Shown: in pieces, positions 43,485-52,100 of the stretch
Layout of the letters: each line of letters starts with the position of its first letter
How positions within the stretch are numbered: the stretch's first letter is position 1
Assembly (NCBI RefSeq): GCF_023715205.1
Contig: NZ_JAMBNR010000019.1
Span: 39,996 to 103,995 of the forward strand
Source of the DNA: Mesobacillus maritimus
GTDB taxonomy: Bacteria; Bacillota; Bacilli; Bacillales; Cytobacillaceae
Length of the DNA stretch: 64,000 nt
Direction: 5' to 3'
Notes under the pieces: model-generated
Seen by the model: only the letters and a program-made list of their open reading frames with translations
What the model was told of the DNA's origin: nothing
The model's database searches: none
Program-made: the position numbers and the translations under genes

Positions 43485-44908
43485 TGTATATTAACGGAAA
43501 ATGGGTAGAAACGGAGAAGATGTTAGAAGTTATCAATCCTGCAAATGGTGAAGTCGTTAAACAAGTCTGTTTAGTCGGAAAAGAAGAAACCAATCAGGCC
43601 ATCCAAGCAGCACAAAAGGCCTTTCCATTATGGTCAGGGTTGACTGGCGAACAGCGCGGGAATTATTTGCATAAAGTTGTGGCTCGCTTGGAAGAAAAAA
43701 AGGAGCATTTTGCCCAGACAATTACGAAAGAGATGGGCAAGGCTATCCATCATGCGCGTTATGAAGTGGGCAGCACGATTGCTTTTTTTAAATGGTATGC
43801 AGAAGAAGCTCGTCGTGTTTATGGAGATATTGTTCCCGCTTCAGCCCCAAATAAGAGAATTTCTGTGCTCAAGCAGCCGATTGGCGTGGTTGGAGCGATT
43901 ACCCCATGGAATTTTCCATTGTCCATGGCTGCAAGAAAACTAGGACCTGCATTGGCAGTTGGGTGTACCGTGATTTTGCGGCCGTCTCGTGAGGCACCTT
44001 TATCTTCTTTAGAGCTGTTTAAAGTGTTTGATGAAGTAGGTCTTCCAGAAGGGGTTGTAAATCTCGTGATTGGAAACTCTTCTGATATTGTAGGGGAGTT
44101 GATGGCGAGTGATTCCGTACGAAAGATTTCTTTTACAGGCTCTACCGAAGTAGGTAAAAAGCTCATTCGTCAATCGGCTGATACTGTCAAACGGGTATCA
44201 ATGGAGCTTGGTGGACATGCACCATTTATCGTTTTTGAAGATGCAGACATTGACCTCGCCATCAAAGGTACCATTGCTAGCAAGTTTGCTTCCACTGGCC
44301 AACAATGTGTATGTGCCAATCGGATTTATGTACATGATTCGATTTACGATACCTTTGCCCAGCGTTTGGCGGACAAAGTCGCTTCCATGGTTGTCGGCGA
44401 TGGATTAGATGAAGCTACCCAAGTCGGCCCAATGGTGAACCAAGAAGCAGTTGAGAAAGCACATGATCATGTAACCGATGCAGCAGGAAAAGGAGCGACC
44501 ATTCTGTGCGGGGGGCAAGTGCCAACGGAGAATGAATATCAACAGGGTCATTATTATTTACCAACCGTCTTAGCAGATGTGAACGAAGACATGAAAATCA
44601 CTCATGAAGAAACATTTGGACCAGTCGCCCCATTGATTCGCTTCCGTACCGAAGCGGAAGTTGTTGAAAAAGCAAATAATATTGAATATGGTCTCGCTTC
44701 CTATGTTTACACAAATGACCTTTCACGCACTCATCGAGTTTCAGAAAAGCTTGAATATGGAATGGTTGGCGTCAACGATCCTGCGCCATTTGCCGTCCAA
44801 GCACCATTTGGTGGCGTGAAAGAAAGTGGATTAGGCAGAGAAGGCGGCAAATACGGCTTAGAAGACTACCTAGAAACAAAACTCGTCTCCGTCGCCATCT
44901 GGGACTGA
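43484..44908 (+). CDS. NAD(P)-dependent aldehyde dehydrogenase
   Basis: A 474-residue ALDH, closest in feel to the succinate-semialdehyde/GabD group. AITPWNFPLSM and FTGSTEVGKKL form the cofactor site, ELGGHAPFIVF holds the general-base Glu, and the nucleophile Cys is in GQQCVCANRIYV. The usual VxKPxxxTP segment reads VILRPSREAPLS, with Arg in place of the cofactor-binding Lys, an unusual change. It oxidises the aldehyde from the iron alcohol dehydrogenase to an acid. One-base overlap with that gene gives coupled translation. Confidence 0.94.
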   Translation: MYINGKWVETEKMLEVINPANGEVVKQVCLVGKEETNQAIQAAQKAFPLWSGLTGEQRGNYLHKVVARLEEKKEHFAQTITKEMGKAIHHARYEVGSTIAFFKWYAEEARRVYGDIVPASAPNKRISVLKQPIGVVGAITPWNFPLSMAARKLGPALAVGCTVILRPSREAPLSSLELFKVFDEVGLPEGVVNLVIGNSSDIVGELMASDSVRKISFTGSTEVGKKLIRQSADTVKRVSMELGGHAPFIVFEDADIDLAIKGTIASKFASTGQQCVCANRIYVHDSIYDTFAQRLADKVASMVVGDGLDEATQVGPMVNQEAVEKAHDHVTDAAGKGATILCGGQVPTENEYQQGHYYLPTVLADVNEDMKITHEETFGPVAPLIRFRTEAEVVEKANNIEYGLASYVYTNDLSRTHRVSEKLEYGMVGVNDPAPFAVQAPFGGVKESGLGREGGKYGLEDYLETKLVSVAIWD

Positions 44909-44950
44909 CGCGGGTCGGAGATTTCTTGTCTTAGCACCGAGTAAGAGGGG

Positions 44951-44975
44951 AGGGACAGTACTTGTCCCTTTGCCC
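44951..44975. repeat. Dispersed GGGACAG palindrome, copy G
   Basis: AGGGACAGTACTTGTCCCTT followed by TGCCC, 43 bp after the aldehyde dehydrogenase stop. Confidence 0.7.
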
Positions 44976-45097
44976 TTCAGCTGATATTTATAACTGCAAT
45001 TGATTAAAGTGCTGCTTTTACAACTATTTTTACTCGTGTATTTTCGTATTTACAATAGAGAGTACCGCCACGATTTAATTACTTTCTGGCAATCATT

Positions 45098-45283
45098 TCA
45101 GATTTCTCGACGAGCCTCTCTGCCCAAAATGGCATTAATCCACAGATCGTTTATAAGCAATTGTTCCATGATACAAACTCCAGCAGGATTGCCCTCAAAC
45201 ACTTGTTCCGAAAATGCATCTACCACAAATATTTCATCATCATGTTTTGCTAGATTACCAGATTCATTATAAGGCAAACTCAA
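45098..45283 (-). pseudogene. PhzF-family protein, N-terminal remnant
   Basis: A short frame starting at TTG after GAGGAGG reads IFVVDAFSEQVFEGNPAGVC, the recognisable start of PhzF-like isomerases (xVDAFxxxxFxGNPAxVC), then degenerates and stops after about 60 residues. Intact members are about 260-300 residues. The flanking DNA toward 45000 keeps no further recognisable PhzF motif. Adjacent repeats may have helped its decay. Confidence 0.7.
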
Positions 45284-45375
45284 AGATCCTCCTCTCAAAC
45301 TTTATTGCTTTTCGAGATAAAATGAGGAGAAATCACTTTCTTTTCGCTTGAAAGGACTTTCTAGATTAGGAGAAA

Positions 45376-45485
45376 AGGGCCAGTAAACTTAGTACGAACA
45401 CATAAAATGGCGGATTCTTCCTTAAAACGGCTTAAAGATTTTAACAACAATCGCACAAAAACAGCATTTTATAAAGATTGAAACT
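45376..45485. repeat. ~100-bp dispersed repeat, copy 1
   Basis: GGCCAGTAAACTTAGTACGA, then AACACATAAAATGGC, a degenerate CTTAAAACGGCTTAAA and GATTTTAACAACAATC. It aligns over its length with 58543-58642 and in its second half with 57505-57572. It carries one arm of the GTTAAAATC/GATTTTAAC inverted repeat in good form. Confidence 0.72.
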
Positions 45486-45586
45486 TAAAATATAGCAGCC
45501 AATGAATCTATTCGTGTATAGTGAAATTTCTGATATTGTTCTAAAGTTGTAGCAAATGGAAGTTTGAAGTATCGCCTAAAAAATCT

Positions 45587-45613
45587 AAAAAAACCCCTCC
45601 ATATTGGACGGGT
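45587..45613 (-). terminator. Rho-independent terminator (multicopper oxidase)
   Basis: On the minus strand ACCCGTCCA and TGGAGGGGT pair with one G-G mismatch, followed by a run of seven T. It lies 30 bp past the multicopper oxidase stop. Confidence 0.8.
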
Positions 45614-45642
45614 CATATGCCTTCATGCTATTCAATTAACTG

Positions 45643-47340
45643 TCAATCACTACTTTCATCGGAGCTTTCTTCATAATCCTCATTTTTCCGGCAATCATGA
45701 TTGGATGATGGATGACAGTCAAAACATTGGCTAAAAGCGTCATCAGGACATTCCCCTGGAATTGGTTGAGATGGATCAAAGTTCGGATTATCGAGAACTT
45801 CATATGGTCTCATCATCTCATGGTCTTCGTGTTCAAGGATGTGGCAGTGCCATGGATAAATTCCAGTAAATGGGCCAAAGCGTGCGATAATGCGAGTGAC
45901 TTCATTAGGATTTGCTCGAACGGTATCTTTCCACCCTCTTTCATTCGGAGCTGGATCCACTGGGTCTCCTACATCAATGACAATTCCATTATTATCTATT
46001 GTTATCGGTGCTCGATTGAGAATTTGGAATTGAACGAGGTGCAAGTGAATCGGGTGGGTATCAGCTGTCAAATTGTAAAGTTCCCAAACTTCTACTGTTC
46101 CATTGTATGGGGTTTCCGTAATCGGTAAATCGTTCCACTCCATATCGTTCAAGAGGAGTTTTAAACGGCCAGCTTCTATCCGTTCAACTAATTTGTTCGG
46201 TCTAACTGGAACATTATTAGGGTCAAGTCTTTCTAAACAGCTTAGTGTAGTTGGAATTTCACTCCTATCAGGGCGAGAAACATTCTCTTTCACTCGAAAT
46301 TGCATAATTTCCGGTAGGAGTGGGGCATCTGGATTCCCATTTGGGAATGGGGATGGTGCGTCATTTGTTAAAATGATATTCTGACCAGCAAAGTTTGAAA
46401 AGTCGATAATGACATCTCCACGTTCAGCAGGGGCTAGCAAAAGTCCATCTTGATTCTTTACGATCACAGGTTCCTCAAGAAAGCCTCCGTCGGTACCGAT
46501 TTGGACAAAGTTTTGACCTGAACTTAATCGCAAACGGTAAAAACGAGAATTTGAACCATTAAGGATACGGAATCGATATTTTCGCGGTTCAACTTCAAGA
46601 AAAGGCCACACTTTCCCATTCACTATAGCAGTATCCCCGAAAAACTCCGGAACCACCGATGGATTTGGGGGAGGTGGAGGTGGCAGCTCGTTTGGAAGAG
46701 ACGGATAGAATAATTCTCCCCGTCGTTCTCCACTAAGATAGAACGACCGGTCTTGGATGACTAATGGAATTTCATATTTCCCACTAGGAAGGTTCAAACG
46801 CTCTTCTGCTTCATCTCGAATAAGATAAAAACCTGCAAGGCCAGCATAAACATTCAAGCGAGTGATTCCAATGGCATGATCATGATACCAGAGAGTTGTT
46901 GGGCGTTGACAATTAGGATAATAGTAAACTTCATGTAGGAATTTTGTACCTTTATTTCTAAAGTTTTTTGTAAACCATGCTTCTGGAAATCCGTCATTTT
47001 CTGGTCGAACTCGTCCACCATGCAAATGCACAACGGTCCTTACGGAAGGTTGGTCAGGATCTGCACCGTGAACCGTACGATCGACTGGCAACAGGTGTTC
47101 ATAGGGCAAATGATTTTCCCATTTGACCATAATTGGTTGATTTCTGCGAACCTCAAATGTCGGGCCTGGATACAGACCGTTATATCCCCAAACGGTGGTA
47201 GGTGGTAAATCACTGTGCAGTTGCTGCTTAACTTGCTTCATGGCTACTTCGTAATAGGGAACTCCATTGTGTTTCCCTTTTGGCTTTATAACCCTGGGGA
47301 TCGGTAGCGCATCAACAAACTTGTCTAAAGACAATCTCAT
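45643..47340 (-). CDS. Multicopper oxidase, CotA-like laccase
   Basis: A 565-residue three-cupredoxin oxidase. The four copper-ligand segments are all visible: VVHLHGGRV, LWYHDHAIGITRLNVYAGLA, HPIHLHLVQF and YPWHCHILEHEDHEMMRP, the last holding the type 1 Cys and axial Met. It lacks a signal peptide, as does the Bacillus spore-coat laccase CotA, which it resembles but exceeds by about 50 residues. The excess is a C-terminal tail with CFDCHPSSNHDC and Glu/Ser repeats that may add metal binding or coat attachment. AAAGGAGTG precedes the ATG. Confidence 0.93.
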   Translation of the reverse strand: MRLSLDKFVDALPIPRVIKPKGKHNGVPYYEVAMKQVKQQLHSDLPPTTVWGYNGLYPGPTFEVRRNQPIMVKWENHLPYEHLLPVDRTVHGADPDQPSVRTVVHLHGGRVRPENDGFPEAWFTKNFRNKGTKFLHEVYYYPNCQRPTTLWYHDHAIGITRLNVYAGLAGFYLIRDEAEERLNLPSGKYEIPLVIQDRSFYLSGERRGELFYPSLPNELPPPPPPNPSVVPEFFGDTAIVNGKVWPFLEVEPRKYRFRILNGSNSRFYRLRLSSGQNFVQIGTDGGFLEEPVIVKNQDGLLLAPAERGDVIIDFSNFAGQNIILTNDAPSPFPNGNPDAPLLPEIMQFRVKENVSRPDRSEIPTTLSCLERLDPNNVPVRPNKLVERIEAGRLKLLLNDMEWNDLPITETPYNGTVEVWELYNLTADTHPIHLHLVQFQILNRAPITIDNNGIVIDVGDPVDPAPNERGWKDTVRANPNEVTRIIARFGPFTGIYPWHCHILEHEDHEMMRPYEVLDNPNFDPSQPIPGECPDDAFSQCFDCHPSSNHDCRKNEDYEESSDESSD

Positions 47341-47472
47341 TTCACTCCTTTACCTACAATAAAATTTCTTTTCCATTTATCATATGCGGGTCTTTTTAGG
47401 GTAGGTTGGACAAGTGTTCCTGGATAAAAGTGGAGTTTAGGGTCGGAGTTTTTTAGCCCAGCCATTTTAAAA

Positions 47473-47533
47473 GGAGAGGGACGGCATTTGTCCTGATAGA
47501 ATTGGTACGAGTGTGAGCTGACCCCTTGTCCCT
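47473..47533. repeat. Dispersed GGGACAG palindrome, copy H (double)
   Basis: AGAGGGACGGCATTTGTCCT and, about 30 bp later, GACCCCTTGTCCCTGG. A degraded double copy in the divergent region between the multicopper oxidase and YfmQ genes. Nothing else was recognised in that 336-bp gap. Confidence 0.6.
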
Positions 47534-47676
47534 GGAATTGGATGGTCAAAATTCTTGAGGATTGGGTGGTTCTTTCTATTAAAAATTAGCTTAGTATTTT
47601 CATCATGTTTTTAATCGTTTAAAGAAGTAACAGTAAGTGAAATCAAAGATATTTGACAAAAGGAGAGTGAACGAAG

Positions 47677-48132
47677 ATGACATGGACTGTTGTATTAACT
47701 TTAGCCATCGGAGTTGTTCTTAAATTAATCATGAGCCCCCCGAGTGCCGTTGTTGCATGGGGAATCAGCAAGTTTGCGCTACATCCGAAACTGAATTCAA
47801 ATGATGTGGTTATAACATTTAACGGGGAGCACTTGGTAGAAGACGATAAAACGAAATTTATTGACATTTTTAATGAAGCTACATTTTTAAAAAAATATGA
47901 GATTTTTCCAGGAAACGAAGAATTATTCTTACATCCAAAAACGGATGTGATTCCATTTGTCATCCACACAAAAAGTAGCAAAAATATTGTAACGTTCTAT
48001 GTGTATCGGTACGAGGACCATGTGGACGTCGTCAAGCAGGACAAGAAGAAAGTGGTTTCTTATCGTCTTCGAGCAGATCAGCTACTATCATTCACTCTAT
48101 CAACAAAGGAAAATCGTATAAAAGCAATCTAG
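47677..48132 (+). CDS. yfmQ: YfmQ-family protein
   Basis: A 151-residue protein with an N-terminal membrane helix (WTVVLTLAIGVVLKLIMSPP), then a soluble part with SKFALHPKLNSNDVVITFNG and FPGNEELFLHPKTDVIPFVI, phrases I associate with Bacillus YfmQ of about 150 residues. The family has no established function. The protein is probably anchored with the main domain on one side of the membrane. AAAGGAGAGTG precedes the ATG. It seems monocistronic. Confidence 0.7.
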   Translation: MTWTVVLTLAIGVVLKLIMSPPSAVVAWGISKFALHPKLNSNDVVITFNGEHLVEDDKTKFIDIFNEATFLKKYEIFPGNEELFLHPKTDVIPFVIHTKSSKNIVTFYVYRYEDHVDVVKQDKKKVVSYRLRADQLLSFTLSTKENRIKAI

Positions 48133-48308
48133 AAATAAAGCTTGTTCACGGAGCGTTCCAGCCGTTACAAATAAGGTTTGCAACAGATTGCGCAAACGGA
48201 AACAGAAACAGTTGTTAAGATTCCAAAATTCTCTTATATACCCCCATAATATAGATCTGTTCTCTCGTAGTTTATGAGTATGATAATCAATTACATAAGG
48301 GGAATTTT

Positions 48309-49013
48309 ATGAACGTATTAAAACACAAGGGTGCCCTTGCCATGGTATTAGCGGGGGCTGTTACATTTTCAATCAGCAACGCGATGAATGTTGAGCAAGC
48401 TTTTCAACGGTTGTCAGATGAACATCCGTTGCTTCCAACTGGAGGCCTTTTAAGAGAGGATGCTACCATCCAAGGGAAGAAAACGAAGGAAGAGCAAACA
48501 GAAACAGCCAAGGAGAAAGAGAGCCAGAACGATGTTTTTAATCAACCGCTAGCTTCTAACGCGACATTTGAACACAAAAGTGAAAAAGCTGAAGTGGCGA
48601 ACCAACAGCATACAACATCTTCCACGAAGAAGACGACAACCGTTTCAACAAGTCCGAAAAAGACAACGACAACAAAAGAAGCAAAGCCTTCTTCCAAATC
48701 GACCGAGAATAACACAACAAGCTCAGTAGCAAAGCCTTCTACCGCGTCGACCGGAACGAAAACAAGCTCAGCAGCAAAGCCTACTTCCACGTCAACTGAA
48801 ACGAGCACAACAACTTCAGCAACTACGCCTGCTGCTAAATCGCCTGCGCCAAGCGCTAAAGCCCAAAAGCCAACAACGACGGACAAGCCAATGGGAAATC
48901 AAACAAGCAGTACGGCAAAGGAAACCAACAAAGGACAACAAATTTCACAAGAAGCCAAAGAAAAGGCTGCAAGTCAGAAGGAACAAAAAGCGAATAACGG
49001 AAAGAAACAATAA
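48309..49013 (+). CDS. Secreted low-complexity Thr/Ser/Lys-rich protein
   Basis: A 234-residue protein. A signal-like N-terminus (KGALAMVLAGAVTFSISNAM) is followed by a short ordered region to about residue 60 and then a long stretch of Thr, Ser, Lys, Ala and Pro with repeated units such as TTSSVAKPSTASTGTKTSSA and AKPTSTSTETST. It is probably exported and disordered, of the cell-wall spacer or glycosylated stalk kind, although no anchor motif is visible. AAGGGGAATTTT precedes the ATG, and a terminator follows the stop by ten bases. No family was recognised. Confidence 0.75.
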   Translation: MNVLKHKGALAMVLAGAVTFSISNAMNVEQAFQRLSDEHPLLPTGGLLREDATIQGKKTKEEQTETAKEKESQNDVFNQPLASNATFEHKSEKAEVANQQHTTSSTKKTTTVSTSPKKTTTTKEAKPSSKSTENNTTSSVAKPSTASTGTKTSSAAKPTSTSTETSTTTSATTPAAKSPAPSAKAQKPTTTDKPMGNQTSSTAKETNKGQQISQEAKEKAASQKEQKANNGKKQ

Positions 49014-49022
49014 TTCTTTCAA

Positions 49023-49051
49023 CCAAGGGTCGCCAAGAGGCGATCCTTTTT
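49023..49051 (+). terminator. Rho-independent terminator
   Basis: GGGTCGCC-AAGA-GGCGATCC followed by TTTTT, after the low-complexity protein gene. Confidence 0.9.
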
Positions 49052-49067
49052 CGATTGTTCCCCAATA

Positions 49068-49098
49068 AAAAAAGGCCTTCCCAAAAGGGAAGACCTAT
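49068..49098 (-). terminator. Rho-independent terminator (synthase gene)
   Basis: On the minus strand AGGTCTTCCC and GGGAAGGCCT pair around TTTT and are followed by seven T. It ends the large synthase transcript. Confidence 0.9.
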
Positions 49099-49109
49099 CA
49101 AACTTTCTA

Positions 49110-52100
49110 TTACATATTTTCTTTAACCTTTGAAACCGGGATTTCCTGAGTGACATTTCCATTTCGTTTTAATTTATTCCAACCAACCGTTACGCCCATT
49201 ATGGCTGAGATGATGGATTTAATGACGACATAGGTCATAAGCTGTTTGTACAAGATTCGTTGCAAAAACAATGAAACTAGTGGTTTAGGACTTTCTTTCT
49301 CTAAACGAAACGCATAGAGCGAAGCAAAGAAATCTAGCAAGTAAAACAGCATAAAACCAATCGCTGCCTTTCCAGGATTTGGGCTAAAAAGGGCGATAAT
49401 GAACAATAGATCGGCAATCGGCGAAATGATCTGATAGAAATATTGGAAAAGCCACATATTCGGTAAAGCAATAAATCCGAGTGAGTGATGTTTTTTATCA
49501 AAAAGAGCTTCGCGATGTTTCCATAAACATTGTAACGTTCCGTAAATCCATCGATAGCGCTGTTTTGCCAAACCTTTCACATCTTCCGGCACTTCTGTAT
49601 AGGCATAAGCCTTTTCTTCAAATTCAATCTTTTTCCCGTTGCGTAAAAGCGTAAGCGTAAGATCTGTATCCTCTGCCAGAGTGTCTTCTTTAAAGTATCC
49701 AGCCTCTGCTACGGCCGTCTTTCTCCATGCACCGATGGCACCTGGGACAACGGTGATGCAATTGAGAGCGGCAAAGGCCCTTCTCTCAAGATTAAAGCCT
49801 GTTACATATTCGATATGCTGCCAGTTTGTTAAGAGATTTCCTTTATTACCGACCTTCACATTCCCTGAAACAGCGGCTACCTGTTCATTTTTAAAATGAT
49901 GAACAAGTAAGGAAATAGCATTTTCAGCGATGAGTGTATCCGCGTCAAGAGCAACGACGATTTCTCCTTTTGCTTCTTTAAAACCAAGATTGACAGCGGA
50001 TGATTTCCCACCATTGGTTTTCTGAATGAATCGAACGAGAGGGTGGTGATCGTAATTTTCTTGCACGACAACAGCCGTATCATCTGTTGAGCCATCGTCG
50101 ATAACCAGAATCTCTAAGTTTGAGTAATCACTGGATAATATCGAATCAATCGTTTTGCCTATGACTTTTTCCTCGTTATAGGCAGCAATCACCACACTGA
50201 CAAATGGTGTAAAATTAGGGTCGATTTTTGTTTCTTTATAGCTTTTGACCTGCTTTCGCGAAAGGAAAATAAACACAAGTAGGCGCAAGATTCCTAACAG
50301 GATAGCGGAATAGAACAGGAAGGTTAATCCTGATTGCCAACCTTGCAACACCTTGAATACGGCCTTGTCATAAACCAAATAAGGGTTGTCTGAATTGGCA
50401 GGCGGCATAATCTGACTTTCGCTTTTTCCAATTAAACCAGCAACAGTGGTAAAGGTGTAGCCGCGTTTTTTCAATTCTTCAATGATCATTGGTAAGGCTT
50501 TGACCGTGTTGGAGCGATCGCCGCCTGAATCGTGCAGCAAAATCACATTTCCATTAGAAAGCTGGTTTAATACCTGGTTAAAAATTTCCTCACTTGATAA
50601 CCCTTGCCAATCGCTCGAATCAATGGATTGTCCAACCATGGTGTAACCCATCTCTTGTGCCTGTAATAAAGGCAGCAATTCGCTCCTTGAGTTCAGTTCC
50701 GTTTCCGCTACGTACGGAGGGCGGAAAAGCGTCATCGAATGACCGGTTATGGCTTGGAATAAACGCTGATTTGCATTTAGCTCCATTCTCATTTGCAACC
50801 TTGACATCGAGGCAATATCCGAATGGGTAAAAGTATGGCTGCCAATTTCGTGGCCTTCTTTTTGCATTCTTTCCACTAAATCGGGGTGCTTCAAAGCATT
50901 CTCCCCAATCATAAAGAAGGTTCCTTTAATCTGATATTTGTTCAAAATGTCCAATATTTGCGGGGTATAAGTTGGGTCCGGACCGTCATCAAAGGTAATG
51001 ACAACTTCCTTTGATTTAGGTTGTCCATGCCGAACAACTTCCAAAGGCTTCGGCAATTTTTCATAGGTCTCAGTTTGAATCAACCCATCTGTATTTAATT
51101 GAACCGTTCGATTTCCTTCTTCTGCTTCGGAAGCTACTTGTAGAATATCCCCAGCACCACTAGAGTGAACAGCTTCAGGTATGTCCAAGGTTTCAAGAGC
51201 ATTGGCTGGATTCTCGATGTTTTTTGGTTGATTGATAAAATTCCAAATGGAAGGATCTTCTGAACCAAGACGCCAAACCGCTATGCCTCTCGAGCCACTA
51301 TCAATTGCTAGTTTCATATGATTATAAACGGTCGCCGCATCTAAAAACCAGACAGTATGGTTTTTTCCTTTTGTTTTGTATTGGAAATAAGGGTTGCCTG
51401 ACTGCTGACTCCAATGGATTTGGAGGTTATTTTGACTGACCAAATTCATCGTATCCTTGAATGTCAGGATATCTGCGGGCTTTTTCGAGTTTTCTTCCCA
51501 GTCGTAACCATAGCTTCCTAAACTGATAATCAGTTTTTCAGAAGGGATATTCAACTGGGTTAAGCTCTCCTTTACCCAATTAGACGATGCAATCGGTCCG
51601 GGATCACTCAAGGAATGATGCTCGTCATACAGCATGACAATCATTCGGTCGGAGCTAGCTGCTAAACTAGCATAATCAAAACTTTTGTTCTGTGGTGGGA
51701 CAGCCAGTGTGACCATGAGACCTTGCTGATGAAAAGCTTGATACACTTTGTTCATAAAATCAGTAAAATGATCTTTGTCTTCAGGCTTAATTTCTTCAAA
51801 GTCAATATTAATTCCAGCAAACTCATTTTCTTTCACAAATTCCAGCATATTTTTAATAAAATAATCTTCCGCACCTTGAGTCGTAAATAACTGGTGGAGT
51901 ACTTCGCCATCCCATTGATTATTGATGAAATTCGTAACTGATGGAAGAACTTTAATATCATGTGCTTTTGCCTCTTCGGCAACCGATCGGTCCATATTGG
52001 TATTAAGGCCAAGGTTAGGCGTTAATTGCAGCCACTCCGGTACCAACGTGGTAATCGAATCGATATTGTTTTTAAAAGAAATTTTGCTGTTTTTATCCCA

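Noticed and set aside
48235..48255. ATACCCCCATAATATAG as a fifth CsoR operator before the low-complexity protein
   Set aside because: Only the left arm fits; the GTAT right arm is missing in the 17-bp register.
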